A stretch of 64,000 nucleotides of DNA from Cycloclasticus sp. symbiont of Poecilosclerida sp. M (GCA_002101225.1 LWTN01000243.1:1-64000), one strand, 5' to 3'. Positions 42,633 through 54,018 are shown, numbered from the stretch's first letter. The notes: generated from the sequence alone by a model not told the origin. Translations and numbers: made by a program.

Positions 42633-43091
42633 TTAATGAACGTCGCGACTGGCGACATAGAGTAAATCTTGGTGTGTGCTTCCGTTTGCCGGATATTCAG
42701 CGATGCCAATTTTTGCGTTGAGCTTTATACGTGAGCCATCGTCTAAGAAGATGGGTTCAGCTAATTTATTTTTTAGTTTTTCTACCACGATGGCGACGTG
42801 ATTCTCGCTCGTTTGAATAGATAAGTTCGCGAACTCCATACCTTGAATGTGGGCGTAAATATCAGACTCTCGTGACCTTAAGAGCAAGCGCTCAGTGATA
42901 GCTTGTAATGCCAGATTATTTTGTTTTTTATTGATACTTTCAACTAAGCCATCGAATTTTATATATAGCATCACAACCTTTGCGTGCGCTCTTGCGCTAA
43001 AGCACAGTAGGTGCTCCCCTAGGTCTTCAAACTCAACTGCAGAAGGCAGTGTTTGAGGTATGTCGATGTATTTACTACTTACGGAACTCAT
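42633..43091 (-). CDS. Stand-alone degenerate GGDEF-like domain protein
   Basis: Fold-like sequence ...ITERLLLRSRESDIYAHIQGMEFANL...IKLNAKIGIAEYP, but QGMEF replaces GGDEF. Confidence 0.6.
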   Translation of the reverse strand: MSSVSSKYIDIPQTLPSAVEFEDLGEHLLCFSARAHAKVVMLYIKFDGLVESINKKQNNLALQAITERLLLRSRESDIYAHIQGMEFANLSIQTSENHVAIVVEKLKNKLAEPIFLDDGSRIKLNAKIGIAEYPANGSTHQDLLYVASRDVH

Positions 43092-43265
43092 GCTTTAAAT
43101 ATGGCAGATATTTCTAATAAAGCTAGTCTTTAGCAGGGTTTTGCTACTTAGCACACGAATTGCTTCGTTAGAAACAGTATTTGAATGCGTCAAATTGTCG
43201 CAGGTACTCGTTGCAGGCGTTAGATGCTGGTAAAGTGCCCATCTAACAATAAGATATAAATAGTC

Positions 43266-44540
43266 ATGGGTACGCATAAAGTCACAATTTTCACTACAAG
43301 CGAAGATTTACGTCGTTTATTGTTTTTGCGTGCGCTGAGTATTGTCGGGCAACTATTTGCCATTATGGTGGCGGTTAATTATTTAGAAATGACCTTGCCG
43401 CTTATACCTTTAGCGCTTGTGCTATCGGCTTTATTTGTGTGGAGCTTTTTGTCATATCTTTCGTTGAAAGATGAAATGAAATTAACCGAAAACGCCTTTT
43501 TTGTTCAGCTCTGTGTCGATGTGCTTGCGCTGACAGCTGTGTTATACCTTACAGGCGGTGCAACGAACCCATTCGCCTGGTTCTTATTAGTGCCTCATAG
43601 CATTGCCTCTACGTTGTTAGCAAGGCCATACGCGTGGGCAATGGCGGTCACTATATCGGTAGCCTATACGGCAATTGTGTTTTTCTATCAGCCGCTATTA
43701 CACCTCGACCACCCGATGGAGATGGGGTTAGGTGGGCACTTTCAAGATCATATCGTTGGTATGTGGATTGGTTTTGTTCTATCTGCATTTTTGATGGCTT
43801 ATTTTGTCGCGGGTATGGCCGAGTCGCTGCGACGAAGAAATGACTTACTCGCCAGCATGCAGCAAAAAATGTTTCGAGATGAAAGGTTGGTTGCGCTGGG
43901 TACTTTAGCTGCAGGAGCGGCGCATGAGCTAGGTACGCCATTGAGCACAGTGGATATCATTACGCATGAGTTAGAGCTTGAGTTAACTAAACCTGAGTAT
44001 AAACTTATTGCGAAAAAGCTAAAAATTATTCAAGGGCAAGTAAAGCGATGCAAGCAAGCGCTTTCGAGTATTACAGAAACAGCCACTCAGGAGCGTTATG
44101 ACGCTGGGCAACTCATGCCTGTTGACGTGTATTTGAGAAATATCTTAAATCAGTGGAGAGTGTCACATTTAGATGTTGTGTTAGAGGAGAGCTTTCATGG
44201 TGACGCGTTAGTGCCAACGATTATTTCAGACCTTTCGATTAGTCATGCGTTAATTAATGTTTTAGATAATGCAGCGCAAGCCTCGCCATACCAAGTTTCC
44301 TTTTCTGCTAATTGGAACGACAAAGAGTTTCAAGTGGTTATTGAAGATGAAGGTGTTGGGGTTGATGAGGAGCAGCTTGCCAAGCTGGGTGAAGAGCCCG
44401 TGTCATCCAAAAACTCTGGTTTAGGTATTGGGCTGCATTTATCCAAAGTATCTGTCGAACGTGTTGCTGGACAGATAATTTGGAAAAACCGAAAACCACG
44501 TGGTTTGCAGGTAAGCATTACCATTCCTTTAGGTGTTTAA
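43266..44540 (+). CDS. regB: RegB/PrrB-type redox sensor histidine kinase
   Basis: Six TM helices, LTGGATNPFAWF (GGxxNPF quinone-binding motif), H-box AAGAAHELGTPLSTV, RCKQAL downstream Cys. Confidence 0.88.
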   Translation: MGTHKVTIFTTSEDLRRLLFLRALSIVGQLFAIMVAVNYLEMTLPLIPLALVLSALFVWSFLSYLSLKDEMKLTENAFFVQLCVDVLALTAVLYLTGGATNPFAWFLLVPHSIASTLLARPYAWAMAVTISVAYTAIVFFYQPLLHLDHPMEMGLGGHFQDHIVGMWIGFVLSAFLMAYFVAGMAESLRRRNDLLASMQQKMFRDERLVALGTLAAGAAHELGTPLSTVDIITHELELELTKPEYKLIAKKLKIIQGQVKRCKQALSSITETATQERYDAGQLMPVDVYLRNILNQWRVSHLDVVLEESFHGDALVPTIISDLSISHALINVLDNAAQASPYQVSFSANWNDKEFQVVIEDEGVGVDEEQLAKLGEEPVSSKNSGLGIGLHLSKVSVERVAGQIIWKNRKPRGLQVSITIPLGV

Positions 44541-44543
44541 GAA

Positions 44544-45083
44544 ATGATAGGGCACGCTAAAAGGTTGATGCTTATTGACGACGACGAGGTGTTGTGTGAC
44601 ACCCTGTGCAATGCATTTACACGGCGCGGTTTTGAGGTAAAAACGGCGTGTGATCAAGTAAGTGCTGAAAAAGTTATCGAGTCTTTTTGTCCAGAATTGG
44701 CCGTCGTTGATTTGCGCTTAGGTCAAAGTTCCGGGCTGCATATCATTAAGCTTCTTAAACAAAAGGATGAAAACACTAAAATTGTGATGCTAACGGGCTT
44801 TGCAAATATAGCAACGGCGGTAGAAGCGGTAAAGCTCGGTGCTATGCAATATATAACTAAGCCGGCTAATGTCGATGAGATTTTATCCGCTTTTGATAAG
44901 ATAGCTCCAGATGTCGATACAGTGCCGCCAGAGCAGCCTTTATCTGTCAAGCGACTAGAGTGGGAGCATATGCACCAAGTGCTTCAATTATGCGATGGAA
45001 ATATTTCACAAGCCGCGAGGCTGCTCAATATGCATCGCCGCACATTGCAAAGAAAGCTCGCTAAGAAGCCCGTTAGGTCTTGA
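44544..45083 (+). CDS. regA: RegA/PrrA/ActR-type response regulator
   Basis: Receiver domain LIDDDEVLCDTL; Fis-type HTH GNISQAARLLNMHRRTLQRKL. Confidence 0.9.
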   Translation: MIGHAKRLMLIDDDEVLCDTLCNAFTRRGFEVKTACDQVSAEKVIESFCPELAVVDLRLGQSSGLHIIKLLKQKDENTKIVMLTGFANIATAVEAVKLGAMQYITKPANVDEILSAFDKIAPDVDTVPPEQPLSVKRLEWEHMHQVLQLCDGNISQAARLLNMHRRTLQRKLAKKPVRS

Positions 45084-45088
45084 AGGTT

Positions 45089-45973
45089 TTACAAGCCTCG
45101 TAACCACTCTGGAATAAGCTGTGTTTCGCCTTGAGATGCAGAGTTGAGCTGCTTTAGTAGATTCTCTTTATCTCTAGGTAAGTTTCCTTTTAGAGGTAAG
45201 GCGTTAGAGGCATGGTTGGAACGGAATATCATGGGCTTTTCTGGCGATAACAAAGAAATGAGCAGCTCTAATTCTTGTAACACAGCTAAGTCATTTTGTG
45301 CTTCAAAAGTGCGTTTTTGTCGTTCAAATTTTTGCAAGAATTCGGCTTGAATACCTTCTTCTAGCGTGAGTTGCAGCGTCGATAGGAACGTAAGCTTTAA
45401 ACTATTCACGAGTTCGGCCGTTTGCTGAATATGTTCACGCCAATAGTGTTTTCCGCCTAGCCCTAAAATAACGGTAGCGGATACCTTCATTCTTGCGTCG
45501 GTTGCTTTGGTTAAACCAACTTTCATCTTTTCGGGTGTAGCGCCTTTTGTTATGCACTTTAAAAGATTCGCGTTACCGGTTTCTATGCCGTAGTACAGCA
45601 GTGTTAATCCAGCGGCTTTTAGATCTTTGAGTTCCCCCATCGTCTTAGTGAGTAAGTTATTGGGTAAGGCGTAACTGCTCACGCGGCGCAAATGGAGGAA
45701 GTGCTGGTGCAAGGCATTGAGTATCGTGAGCAAGCTAGCCGTGTCGCGATATAAGGCGTCACCATCGGCTAGAAAAACACGTCGCGTGTTGGGCTGAGTT
45801 TTAGCGGCGGTTTCAATTTCAGCTAAAACTATATCGAGTGGCTTTTCGTTAAACGTTTTGTCGCGATACATCGAGCAAAAGCTACAGCGGTTAAAGCTGC
45901 AACCCTCAGTCACTTGAAAAATTAAGCTGTTAGCTTCAGAAGGAGGGCGGTAAAGGGGATAGGTATATTCCAT
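45089..45973 (-). CDS. Radical SAM protein
   Basis: EGCSFNRCSFCSMYRDKTF (CxxxCxxC). Confidence 0.9.
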   Translation of the reverse strand: MEYTYPLYRPPSEANSLIFQVTEGCSFNRCSFCSMYRDKTFNEKPLDIVLAEIETAAKTQPNTRRVFLADGDALYRDTASLLTILNALHQHFLHLRRVSSYALPNNLLTKTMGELKDLKAAGLTLLYYGIETGNANLLKCITKGATPEKMKVGLTKATDARMKVSATVILGLGGKHYWREHIQQTAELVNSLKLTFLSTLQLTLEEGIQAEFLQKFERQKRTFEAQNDLAVLQELELLISLLSPEKPMIFRSNHASNALPLKGNLPRDKENLLKQLNSASQGETQLIPEWLRGL

Positions 45974-46092
45974 AAAAAGGTGTCAAAGGCACTTAAATGA
46001 GTAAAACTTTATTGTCGCTCCTTGATTGATGGAACGCAATCGTGGACAATCCTCATCCTGATTGAAACCAATGAACAATGGTGACTTATGTC

Positions 46093-46195
46093 GGTCCCCT
46101 CGCAATGTGAAGTTGTGAATCCCGCCAGGCCCGAAAGGGAGCAACGGCAGCAGCGGAATTGTGTGCTGGGTGTGGCTGGCATGAGTTACCACCCC
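46093..46195 (+). ncRNA. ffs: Signal recognition particle 4.5S RNA, approximate ends
   Basis: CCGCCAGGCCCGAAAGGGAGCAACGGCAGCAGCGG domain IV hallmark, upstream of dnaX. Confidence 0.88.
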
Positions 46196-46262
46196 TCCTT
46201 TTACTGTAAAAACAAACGCAATAGTTTCTTGTTAGTTAGAGCTTTGTTACCCTAATGGTCTT

Positions 46263-47951
46263 ATGAGTTATAAAGTCTTCGCAAGAAAATGGCGGCCACT
46301 TAATTTTGCCCAATTAGTTGGGCAAGAACACGTTGTGCGCTCGCTCGTTAATGCGTTGGAACATGATCGTCTGCATCATGCCTATCTATTTAGCGGGACC
46401 CGAGGCGTCGGGAAAACAACGATTGCTAGGGTGTTAGCTAAGGCGCTTAATTGTGCCGATAAAGTAGGTGCAGAGCCGTGTGGAAAATGCCAAACGTGTT
46501 TAGAGATTGACCAAGGCTACTACCCCGATTTAATCGAGGTAGACGCGGCCTCAAGAACGGGTGTTGACGATACGCGTGAATTGCTTGAAAACGTTCAATA
46601 CGCACCGAGCAGGGGTAAATACAAAGTCTATTTAATAGACGAGGTTCATATGTTTTCAAAAAGCAGCTTTAATGCGCTGCTGAAAACACTCGAAGAGCCT
46701 CCTGAACACGTTAAGTTTTTATTGGCAACGACCGATCCGCAAAAGATGCCTGTCACCGTCTTGTCACGTTGCTTGCAATTCAACCTTAAGCGCTTGTTGC
46801 CAGAGCAAATAGAAGGCCAGTTTAAGCTTATTTTAGAAAGCGAAGGCATAGATTATCAAGCTGAGGCAACTGTGCTCTTAGCTCGTGCGGCCGACGGCAG
46901 TATGCGCGATGGTTTGAGTTTATTAGATCAAGCGATTGTCTTTGGAAATGGTGTGCTCAAAGAAGAAGACGTTATTAATATGCTAGGCAGTGTTGCGCGT
47001 GAACCTATATTAGACATACTGACTGCGCTGGCCAGCATGGATGGAAAAACGGTTTTGGATAGCGTTCAGGAATTGGATCAGTTTGCGCCAGACTATGCAG
47101 AGGTCTTACAAAGCCTATTAACTTACTTACATAAAATTTCGGTTGCGCAGGTCGTGCCGGATGCTGAAACCGATTCTTCTATAGAGCAGCTAGTTGAAAA
47201 ATTAAGCAAAGAAGACGTGCAACTATTTTATCAAATTGGCTTGGTAGGCCAGAAAGATTTATCTTTGGCACCCAACCCAAAAGTCGGTTTTGAGATGGTG
47301 CTGTTGCGCATGGTGACGTTTTCACCTAGTCAAAGTGGGGAGGTTAAAGCTGTACCTTCATCTCTAGAGGCACAGCCACAAACGCAACAGGTGAATCAGT
47401 CCGCAACCACCTCTGTTACGAAGGCACCAAGAATAACAATCCCAGAAAAAAAAGCACCTGATAACCTCAGCCTAGTCACAGAAGATAAAAAAAAAGATAA
47501 GCCAGCGGCCGAAGTAGATACGAAAGCCACAAAGGTTTCAGTGCCTATTAAAGAAGAGCTGAAATCTACCGTAGAAGTTGTTTGGTCTGAATTGCTTCCC
47601 TTGCTTGCGTTAGACCCTATGACGATGCAATTGGCTAAAAATTCCGCCTTAGTCCGCATAGATGAAAATGAATGTGAATTGTTATTAGCGAAGGGGCACG
47701 TGTCACTAAATGAAAAGTCAGAACAGCGCTTAGAAGCGGCTTTGTCGGATTATTTTGCTAGAAAATTAAAATTAGTTTTTAGGCAAGACGAAGAAGGCGT
47801 TGTAACACCGAATGCTATAGAAGATAAAAAACAACTTGCGCGACAACAAAAGGCAGAGCAAGAAGTAAGGAGCAACAAAACAGTTAACAAGATAATTGAG
47901 ATGTTTGACGCTAAAATAATTGAAGGCTCGATAAAGCCTATTGATAAATAG
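46263..47951 (+). CDS. dnaX: DNA polymerase III subunit gamma/tau
   Basis: [27 protein letters not shown]-terminal tau region. Confidence 0.97.
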   Translation: MSYKVFARKWRPLNFAQLVGQEHVVRSLVNALEHDRLHHAYLFSGTRGVGKTTIARVLAKALNCADKVGAEPCGKCQTCLEIDQGYYPDLIEVDAASRTGVDDTRELLENVQYAPSRGKYKVYLIDEVHMFSKSSFNALLKTLEEPPEHVKFLLATTDPQKMPVTVLSRCLQFNLKRLLPEQIEGQFKLILESEGIDYQAEATVLLARAADGSMRDGLSLLDQAIVFGNGVLKEEDVINMLGSVAREPILDILTALASMDGKTVLDSVQELDQFAPDYAEVLQSLLTYLHKISVAQVVPDAETDSSIEQLVEKLSKEDVQLFYQIGLVGQKDLSLAPNPKVGFEMVLLRMVTFSPSQSGEVKAVPSSLEAQPQTQQVNQSATTSVTKAPRITIPEKKAPDNLSLVTEDKKKDKPAAEVDTKATKVSVPIKEELKSTVEVVWSELLPLLALDPMTMQLAKNSALVRIDENECELLLAKGHVSLNEKSEQRLEAALSDYFARKLKLVFRQDEEGVVTPNAIEDKKQLARQQKAEQEVRSNKTVNKIIEMFDAKIIEGSIKPIDK

Positions 47952-47985
47952 TCGTTGGACGAATGGCAACCGTACGGAGAAAACA

Positions 47986-48312
47986 ATGAAAAACCAATTA
48001 GGCGACCTCATGCAGCAAGCGCAAAAGATGCAAGAGAAGATGTTAGAGGCGCAGCAAAAGTTAGCAGAGATGGAAGTAACGGGTGAGTCGGGTGCGGGTC
48101 TAGTCAGTGTCTTAATGACGGGGAAGAATATGGTGCGTAAAGTTTCTATTGACCCCAGTCTCTACGAAGAAAAAGACCAAGAAATGCTGGAGGATTTAAT
48201 TACGGCAGCGATCAACGATGCCGTGCAAAAAGTCGAAAGCCTTAATAAAGATAATATGTCATCGATGGCATCGGGTATTCCATTGCCACCAGGATTTAAG
48301 CTCCCGTTCTAG
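47986..48312 (+). CDS. ybaB: YbaB/EbfC nucleoid-associated protein
   Basis: [34 protein letters not shown]. Confidence 0.95.
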   Translation: MKNQLGDLMQQAQKMQEKMLEAQQKLAEMEVTGESGAGLVSVLMTGKNMVRKVSIDPSLYEEKDQEMLEDLITAAINDAVQKVESLNKDNMSSMASGIPLPPGFKLPF

Positions 48313-48313
48313 C

Positions 48314-48910
48314 GTGCAAGCAGAGCCGATTCTTCTTCAACTAATGCAGGCGCTGCGGTGTTTGCCGGGTGTAGGGCCAAAGTCAGCGCAACGCATGGCC
48401 TTCCATTTGTTAGAACGCGATCGCCAAGGCGCTTTTTACTTAGCTGAGCGTTTAGCCGATGCAGTGGATAAAATCGGCCAGTGTAAGACGTGCCAGACAC
48501 TAACGGCGTCAGAAGAATGCACAATCTGTAGTGACCAGCGACGGGAGCAACACCTGTTATGCGTGGTAGAAACACCCGCAGATGTGGTGGCCGTGGAGAA
48601 TGCAACCGATTTTAAAGGACTTTATTTTGTGCTGAATGGGCGCCTGTCACCTTTGGATGGTTTAGGTCCAGCAGAAATCGGTTTAGATAAATTGGCAGAA
48701 CGCGTTAAACAGGGCCAAATAAAGGAAATTATTTTAGCGACTAATTCCACAGTAGAAGGGGAAGCGACGGCGCATTATATTGGTGAAATGGCCAAGAAAT
48801 ATAATGTCAGCGCAAGCCGTATTGCCCATGGCGTGCCCTTTGGGGGTGAGTTAGAGTATATCGATAGCGGAACGCTGTCTCACGCGTTTAGTGGTCGTAG
48901 TCAAGTTTAA
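48314..48910 (+). CDS. recR: Recombination protein RecR
   Basis: LRCLPGVGPKSAQRMAFHLL, CTICSD; GTG start at 48314. Confidence 0.95.
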   Translation: MQAEPILLQLMQALRCLPGVGPKSAQRMAFHLLERDRQGAFYLAERLADAVDKIGQCKTCQTLTASEECTICSDQRREQHLLCVVETPADVVAVENATDFKGLYFVLNGRLSPLDGLGPAEIGLDKLAERVKQGQIKEIILATNSTVEGEATAHYIGEMAKKYNVSASRIAHGVPFGGELEYIDSGTLSHAFSGRSQV

Positions 48911-48936
48911 CAAGGGTTTAACGGGGGGGGGGTTAA

Positions 48937-49281
48937 ATGAGTGATTGTTTGTTTTGTAAAATGGTAGCCGGCGAGATAACACCCGAGGTTGTCTATGAAA
49001 CTGATTTAGTTTTAGCCTTTCGGGATATTAACCCGCGCGCGCCGACTCATATCTTGCTTATTCCCAAAAAACACATTCCCACATTGGCCGATATGACGGA
49101 CGAAGATACGCAGTTAATGGGTGAACTTATGCAGGCTGCAAAAACGGTGGCTGAAAAAGAAGATTTGGCCGACTCGGGTTATCGTACGGTGTTTAACTGT
49201 AAGCAAGATGCGGGGCAAGAGGTCTATCACATCCATATGCACTTACTCGGTGGGCGTCGCCTGCAATGGCCGCCAGGTTAA
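48937..49281 (+). CDS. HIT-family (HinT-like) protein
   Basis: CLFCKMVAGEI...YHIHMHLLGGR. Confidence 0.95.
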   Translation: MSDCLFCKMVAGEITPEVVYETDLVLAFRDINPRAPTHILLIPKKHIPTLADMTDEDTQLMGELMQAAKTVAEKEDLADSGYRTVFNCKQDAGQEVYHIHMHLLGGRRLQWPPG

Positions 49282-50189
49282 TAGGATAGTTTTTCTCTTA
49301 ATTTTAGGTACCTTAAGTAACGCTGTTTCGATATAGCTCCACTCTCAACCCCCTCTTTTACAGCGCAAGACGGCTCTTTTAGATGTACACAGTTGGCGTA
49401 TTTACATTCCCCAGCGAGTTGTTCTATTTCTCTAAACCCGTGCGCTAAATTTTGCTCGGTTACGTGGGCTAGGCCAAAAATATTTACCCCGGGGCTGTCT
49501 ATAATCTCACCACCTTCGGGCAGTTTATATAGGGTGGAAGAGGTAGTGGTGTGTTTGCCTAAGCCGGATGCGGTCGAAAGCGTTTTGGTTTGTAGTTCTA
49601 AGTCGGGCAGTAAAGCGTTAGTGATGCTGGATTTCCCGACCCCTGATTGGCCGACTAAAATGCTGGTTTCGTTTTGCAGCCGCTTTCGTAGCGCGTCAAG
49701 CCCCGTGTGCTCGGCGGCGCTGACGTCTAGTATTTCGTAACCAATGTTGTCGTAAATATGGATTAATTCATCTGTGCTTTCTCTCGAGTTATCGTCTAAC
49801 AGGTCGATCTTATTTAAGACGATGAGTGGCTTAATACCTTGAAACTCACATACGATGAGGTATTGGTCGAGGAGCAGCGCGTCTATGGCCGGCTTAACGG
49901 CGAGGATAACGACAATTTGATCTAAGTTTGCCGCAACCGGGCGTAGCTTCCCGTTTTTTGCAGGCCGAGAGAGCAAAGAGCGTCGTTCTAATACTTTCTC
50001 GACGCGGCCCGCACCTTCTTCAGTTCTTATCCATTCAACGTAATCGCCTACAGCGGGTTGTTCTAATTGTGTGCGTTTCTGACATCGAGCGGTGTGTCCT
50101 TCGTCGTCTTCAACAATAAGCGCTTTGCCTAAGTGGGCGACAATTCGCCCTTTTATGGGTATGGTTGTTTGATGGCTGGGCTTGCTCAA
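49278..50189 (-). CDS. rsgA: Ribosome small subunit-dependent GTPase A
   Basis: GQSGVGKSSITNALLP (circularly permuted GTPase), C-terminal Cys/His zinc motif. Confidence 0.95.
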   Translation of the reverse strand: MSKPSHQTTIPIKGRIVAHLGKALIVEDDEGHTARCQKRTQLEQPAVGDYVEWIRTEEGAGRVEKVLERRSLLSRPAKNGKLRPVAANLDQIVVILAVKPAIDALLLDQYLIVCEFQGIKPLIVLNKIDLLDDNSRESTDELIHIYDNIGYEILDVSAAEHTGLDALRKRLQNETSILVGQSGVGKSSITNALLPDLELQTKTLSTASGLGKHTTTSSTLYKLPEGGEIIDSPGVNIFGLAHVTEQNLAHGFREIEQLAGECKYANCVHLKEPSCAVKEGVESGAISKQRYLRYLKLREKLSY

Positions 50190-50193
50190 TCGG

Positions 50194-50472
50194 TTATTTA
50201 AATTTGTAGAAATCTTGGTTTAAGTAGGCGACAACGTCTTCAATATCTTCTTCGAACCACTGGGTGCTTAAGGAAAAATCGCACCGTTTTACTCGGCTTT
50301 CTAATGCAGCTAAGTCTTGCACTTTACGCGTTTTAGAGATGTATTTGTCGGTGGTATGGCAGCTCAAACAATTTTCATTATGCAGCGTTCGCCCATTGTT
50401 AATATCAACGGCGTGGCTGTTGAAAGAGGTAAAGATAAATAGGCTAATAACAATCGCAAATAGAATTTTCAT
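50194..50472 (-). CDS. Small periplasmic c-type cytochrome
   Basis: Signal peptide, CLSCH haem motif, 92 aa. Confidence 0.85.
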   Translation of the reverse strand: MKILFAIVISLFIFTSFNSHAVDINNGRTLHNENCLSCHTTDKYISKTRKVQDLAALESRVKRCDFSLSTQWFEEDIEDVVAYLNQDFYKFK

Positions 50473-50511
50473 GTTGGCTCCTGTCGATTAGAGATTTGTA
50501 ATACCAAATTT

Positions 50512-51759
50512 TTAACTGCTTTCTAGCGTTTCTAGGTGTTTAATTCTAACACCCGCGGGTGGGTGGCTATGGTGAAAACTTGAATACAACGGGTCAGGCG
50601 TTAAGGTGCTCGCGTTATCACGATACAATTTTACCAAGGCTTGAATAAGCAAAGATGGTTTGGTCATAGTGGAGGCGAACTCATCGGCCTCAAATTCAAA
50701 TTTTCGCTGAAAGAAGCTACCGATAGGTTGAAAGAAAGTGGTAAAAACGGGCGTAATTAAGATGAACAATAACAGCGCGATGGCGTCAGTAATCAAGACC
50801 ATATCAAGCCCATCGAAGAACCACGTTTTTTGTTTTAACCAGCCTAGAATGGCAAAACCCGCCAAGGTGATAAAGGTGGATGCAATCATATGTTTAACAA
50901 TGTGCTTACGCTTGAAGTGACCGAGTTCATGCGCGAGCACGGCCTCAATTTCATCCGCTTCAAGCGTATCGATGAGGGTATCAAAAAAGACGATGCGTTT
51001 GTTATTCCCCATACCAGTAAAGTAAGCGTTACCGTGCCCCGAGCGGCGCGAACCGTCCATCACAAAAATGCCTTTGCTACTAAATCCACAGCGGGTCATT
51101 AATGCAGTAATCCGCCGGTTCAAATCTTCGTCTTCCAAGGGCGTGAATTCGTTAAATAATGGCGCGATAACGGTAGGCATCAACCACGTCATGATAAAGG
51201 TGAACGCGATGGTTAATAGCCAGGCGTACAGCCACCAATAGTCACCCATTTCTCGCATCACCCAGAGCAACGCAAAGATTAAAGGCACGCCGATGATAAG
51301 AAGTAATAGAATTTGCAAAGTTTGGTCTTTGGCAAATTGTGAATAGCAGGTTCGGTTGAACCCAAAGGCTTGCTCAATCTTGAATGTTTGGTAAATGCTG
51401 ATAGGCAGCTCAACCAAGTGAGAAATAAGAAAGACCGTCATGATGAGTGCTACACCCGCCCAAGTATCACTGGTAACGTATAACTGAGTTAGAGGAATTA
51501 AAGTATTAATTACACCGCCCAGGGTTAGCATAACGAGCAATGCTGCGCCAACGATGGTGCTTAAAGAGGCTATCTTGGTTTTAGCAAAGGTATAGTCAGC
51601 TGCTTTTTGATGTGCCTCCAAACTTATTTTGCCTTTGAAGGCCGCTGGCACTTCATCGCGATGAAAAAGAATGTGCGCCATTTGACGGCGATTCAACCAT
51701 AATTTCAGGAAGAGCGAGGCGACGAGAAAAAATAAAAATACATAGGTAAATTCGTTCAT
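50512..51759 (-). CDS. M48-family (Ste24-like) membrane metallopeptidase
   Basis: [14 protein letters not shown] HExxH motif, multiple TMs. Confidence 0.93.
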   Translation of the reverse strand: MNEFTYVFLFFLVASLFLKLWLNRRQMAHILFHRDEVPAAFKGKISLEAHQKAADYTFAKTKIASLSTIVGAALLVMLTLGGVINTLIPLTQLYVTSDTWAGVALIMTVFLISHLVELPISIYQTFKIEQAFGFNRTCYSQFAKDQTLQILLLLIIGVPLIFALLWVMREMGDYWWLYAWLLTIAFTFIMTWLMPTVIAPLFNEFTPLEDEDLNRRITALMTRCGFSSKGIFVMDGSRRSGHGNAYFTGMGNNKRIVFFDTLIDTLEADEIEAVLAHELGHFKRKHIVKHMIASTFITLAGFAILGWLKQKTWFFDGLDMVLITDAIALLLFILITPVFTTFFQPIGSFFQRKFEFEADEFASTMTKPSLLIQALVKLYRDNASTLTPDPLYSSFHHSHPPAGVRIKHLETLESS

Positions 51760-51819
51760 GTGTTTTTTCGTGTGTTAGTGTTTGATTTTAGTGAGTTGAG
51801 TAATAAGGAGTTGTATTTA

Positions 51820-52365
51820 GTGTCTTTAGATAAACAAAATTTAATTTGGATTGACCTTGAAATGACGGGCTTAGATGCTGTCAACGATTCTATCATTGAA
51901 ATCGCGACAGTTGTAACGGACAAAGAGCTTAATATTCTTGCGCAAGGCCCTGTTATTGCGGTGAACCAAACAAAACAAAAGATGGACGGGATGGATGCTT
52001 GGAATCAAAAGCACCACGGCCAATCGGGTTTAATAGAACGCGTTTTAAGCAGTCAGGCTGATGAACAGATGGCAGAGCAAGAAACCATTGAATTTCTTCA
52101 GCAGTGGGTGCCAGAAGGGGCATCCCCGATGTGTGGTAACAGCATTTGCCAAGATCGACGGTTTATGGCAAAAGATATGCCGGCACTAGAAGCGTTCTTT
52201 CACTATAGAAACTTAGATGTGAGCACTTTGAAAGAACTAGCCGTTCGTTGGTCGCCAGAAACATTAGCGGGGTTTAAAAAACACGGCACACACCAAGCGA
52301 TGGATGACGTTCTGGAGTCCATCAATGAACTTAAATATTATCGCGAACACTTCATAAAGCTTTAA
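51820..52365 (+). CDS. orn: Oligoribonuclease
   Basis: [24 protein letters not shown]; likely GTG start at 51820. Confidence 0.95.
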   Translation: MSLDKQNLIWIDLEMTGLDAVNDSIIEIATVVTDKELNILAQGPVIAVNQTKQKMDGMDAWNQKHHGQSGLIERVLSSQADEQMAEQETIEFLQQWVPEGASPMCGNSICQDRRFMAKDMPALEAFFHYRNLDVSTLKELAVRWSPETLAGFKKHGTHQAMDDVLESINELKYYREHFIKL

Positions 52366-53425
52366 TGCTCATTTGATGCTCGATAGCCCATTTAACGTGC
52401 TCTAAAATAATTGGGTGTTGGTCGTTTAATCGAGCTTTTAGGGCGTCTACTACTAATTGACTGTACGGTGCATTACCCAAACAGACGGCGATGTTGCGTA
52501 TCCAGCTGGTGTGTCCAATACGCCGAATGGCCGAGCCCTCGGTCTTCTTTAAAAAGGTCATTTCATCCCATTTAAATAGCTCAATCAGAGTGGCGGTATC
52601 AAGTTGATGGCGAGGCAAAAAGTCGGGCTCTTCTGTCAATGTGGCAAAGCGGTTCCAAGGGCAAACTTGCTGGCAGTCGTCGCAGCCATAAACATGATTA
52701 CCCATCAGTGGGCGCAATTCCTCAGGAATCGAGCCCTGTAGTTCGATGGTTAAGTACGAAATACAGCGCCTAGAATCAACGGTGTACGGCGCGACGATAG
52801 CGCCCGTCGGACAGATATCGATGCAATCATTGCACTGGCCACAATGCTCGGTAGCGGCCGAGTCAGTGGGTAAGGGTAAGTCGGTATACAGCTCACCGAG
52901 AAAAAACCAAGATCCTGCTGATTTGTTGATGAGGTTGCTGTGCTTGCCGATCCAACCAATGCCAGCTTTTTCAGCGAGCGCCTTTTCCATCACCGGCGCG
53001 CTATCGACAAAGGCCCGATAGCCGAACTCTCCAATAGAACTTTGTATTTTGTCTGCTAAGCGCTGTAGCTTTTTCCTCATTACTTTATGGTAATCGCGCC
53101 CCAGCGCGTAGCGAGAAATATACGCACTCGTGGGGTTTTCCATAACCTCATCGGTTTGCTCCATAGGTTCAGGTAAATAATCCATGCGGCAAGAGATAAC
53201 ACGAACGGTCCCCGCGATAAGTTGTTCGGGTCGTGTTCTTTTTTCTCCATGGTGTTGCATATACCCCATCTCACCGTGAAACCCCGCGTCTAACCAATGG
53301 CTCAATTGCACCTCGGCTTCGGATAAATCGGTATTAGTAATACCAACTTGCTGGAAGCCTAGTTCAAGCCCCCAGTCTTTTATATCACTTGCGAGTTGTT
53401 GTAAATCAGTGCCGTCTTTGCTCAT
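52352..53425 (-). CDS. queG: Epoxyqueuosine reductase
   Basis: [16 protein letters not shown] and [11 protein letters not shown] ferredoxin motifs. Confidence 0.95.
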   Translation of the reverse strand: MSKDGTDLQQLASDIKDWGLELGFQQVGITNTDLSEAEVQLSHWLDAGFHGEMGYMQHHGEKRTRPEQLIAGTVRVISCRMDYLPEPMEQTDEVMENPTSAYISRYALGRDYHKVMRKKLQRLADKIQSSIGEFGYRAFVDSAPVMEKALAEKAGIGWIGKHSNLINKSAGSWFFLGELYTDLPLPTDSAATEHCGQCNDCIDICPTGAIVAPYTVDSRRCISYLTIELQGSIPEELRPLMGNHVYGCDDCQQVCPWNRFATLTEEPDFLPRHQLDTATLIELFKWDEMTFLKKTEGSAIRRIGHTSWIRNIAVCLGNAPYSQLVVDALKARLNDQHPIILEHVKWAIEHQMSIKAL

Positions 53426-53480
53426 GTGGGGTAGGATACCCGAAAAGATTACTTAGGGATTTTACGGTTCACTAAATTAA

Positions 53481-53903
53481 ATGCGGATAAAAAACGAACA
53501 AAGCATGCTGGCGTTTGGTGGCCGTGTCGCGCGTACTATTATAGCGAGTGCTAAAAAGGGCGTAGTTGTCTATCTTTTGGGCGACCTAGGAGCAGGGAAA
53601 ACAACGCTTGTAAGAGGTTTTTTACAAAGCTTAGGTCATAAGGGTGCTGTTAAAAGCCCGACCTATAATATTGTTGAGCCCTACTGCATTGATGGACAAC
53701 AGATTTATCACTTTGATTTATACCGTTTGAACGATGCGGAAGAGCTCGAATACATAGGCATAAGAGATTATTTAAATGCCGATAGCATTTGTTTAATTGA
53801 GTGGCCTGAAAAGGGGCGAGGGGTATTACCCAGTGCTGATTTGAGTATTCAGATAGATATTAAAGGTAATGAGCGAACAATATCCACTTCTCTAAGCTTG
53901 TGA
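53481..53903 (+). CDS. tsaE: tRNA threonylcarbamoyladenosine biosynthesis ATPase TsaE
   Basis: LLGDLGAGKTTLVRGFLQSLG, SPTYNIVEPY. Confidence 0.95.
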   Translation: MRIKNEQSMLAFGGRVARTIIASAKKGVVVYLLGDLGAGKTTLVRGFLQSLGHKGAVKSPTYNIVEPYCIDGQQIYHFDLYRLNDAEELEYIGIRDYLNADSICLIEWPEKGRGVLPSADLSIQIDIKGNERTISTSLSL

Positions 53904-54018
53904 CACGGTTATTCTCCGAGTTAAATAGTTAGATAAATTTGTTGACATACATATACTTATAGAATTATCCTCGAAAAAAATTTAGCTATGTTCTATTATA
54001 GTAATAGAAGAGGCTGAG

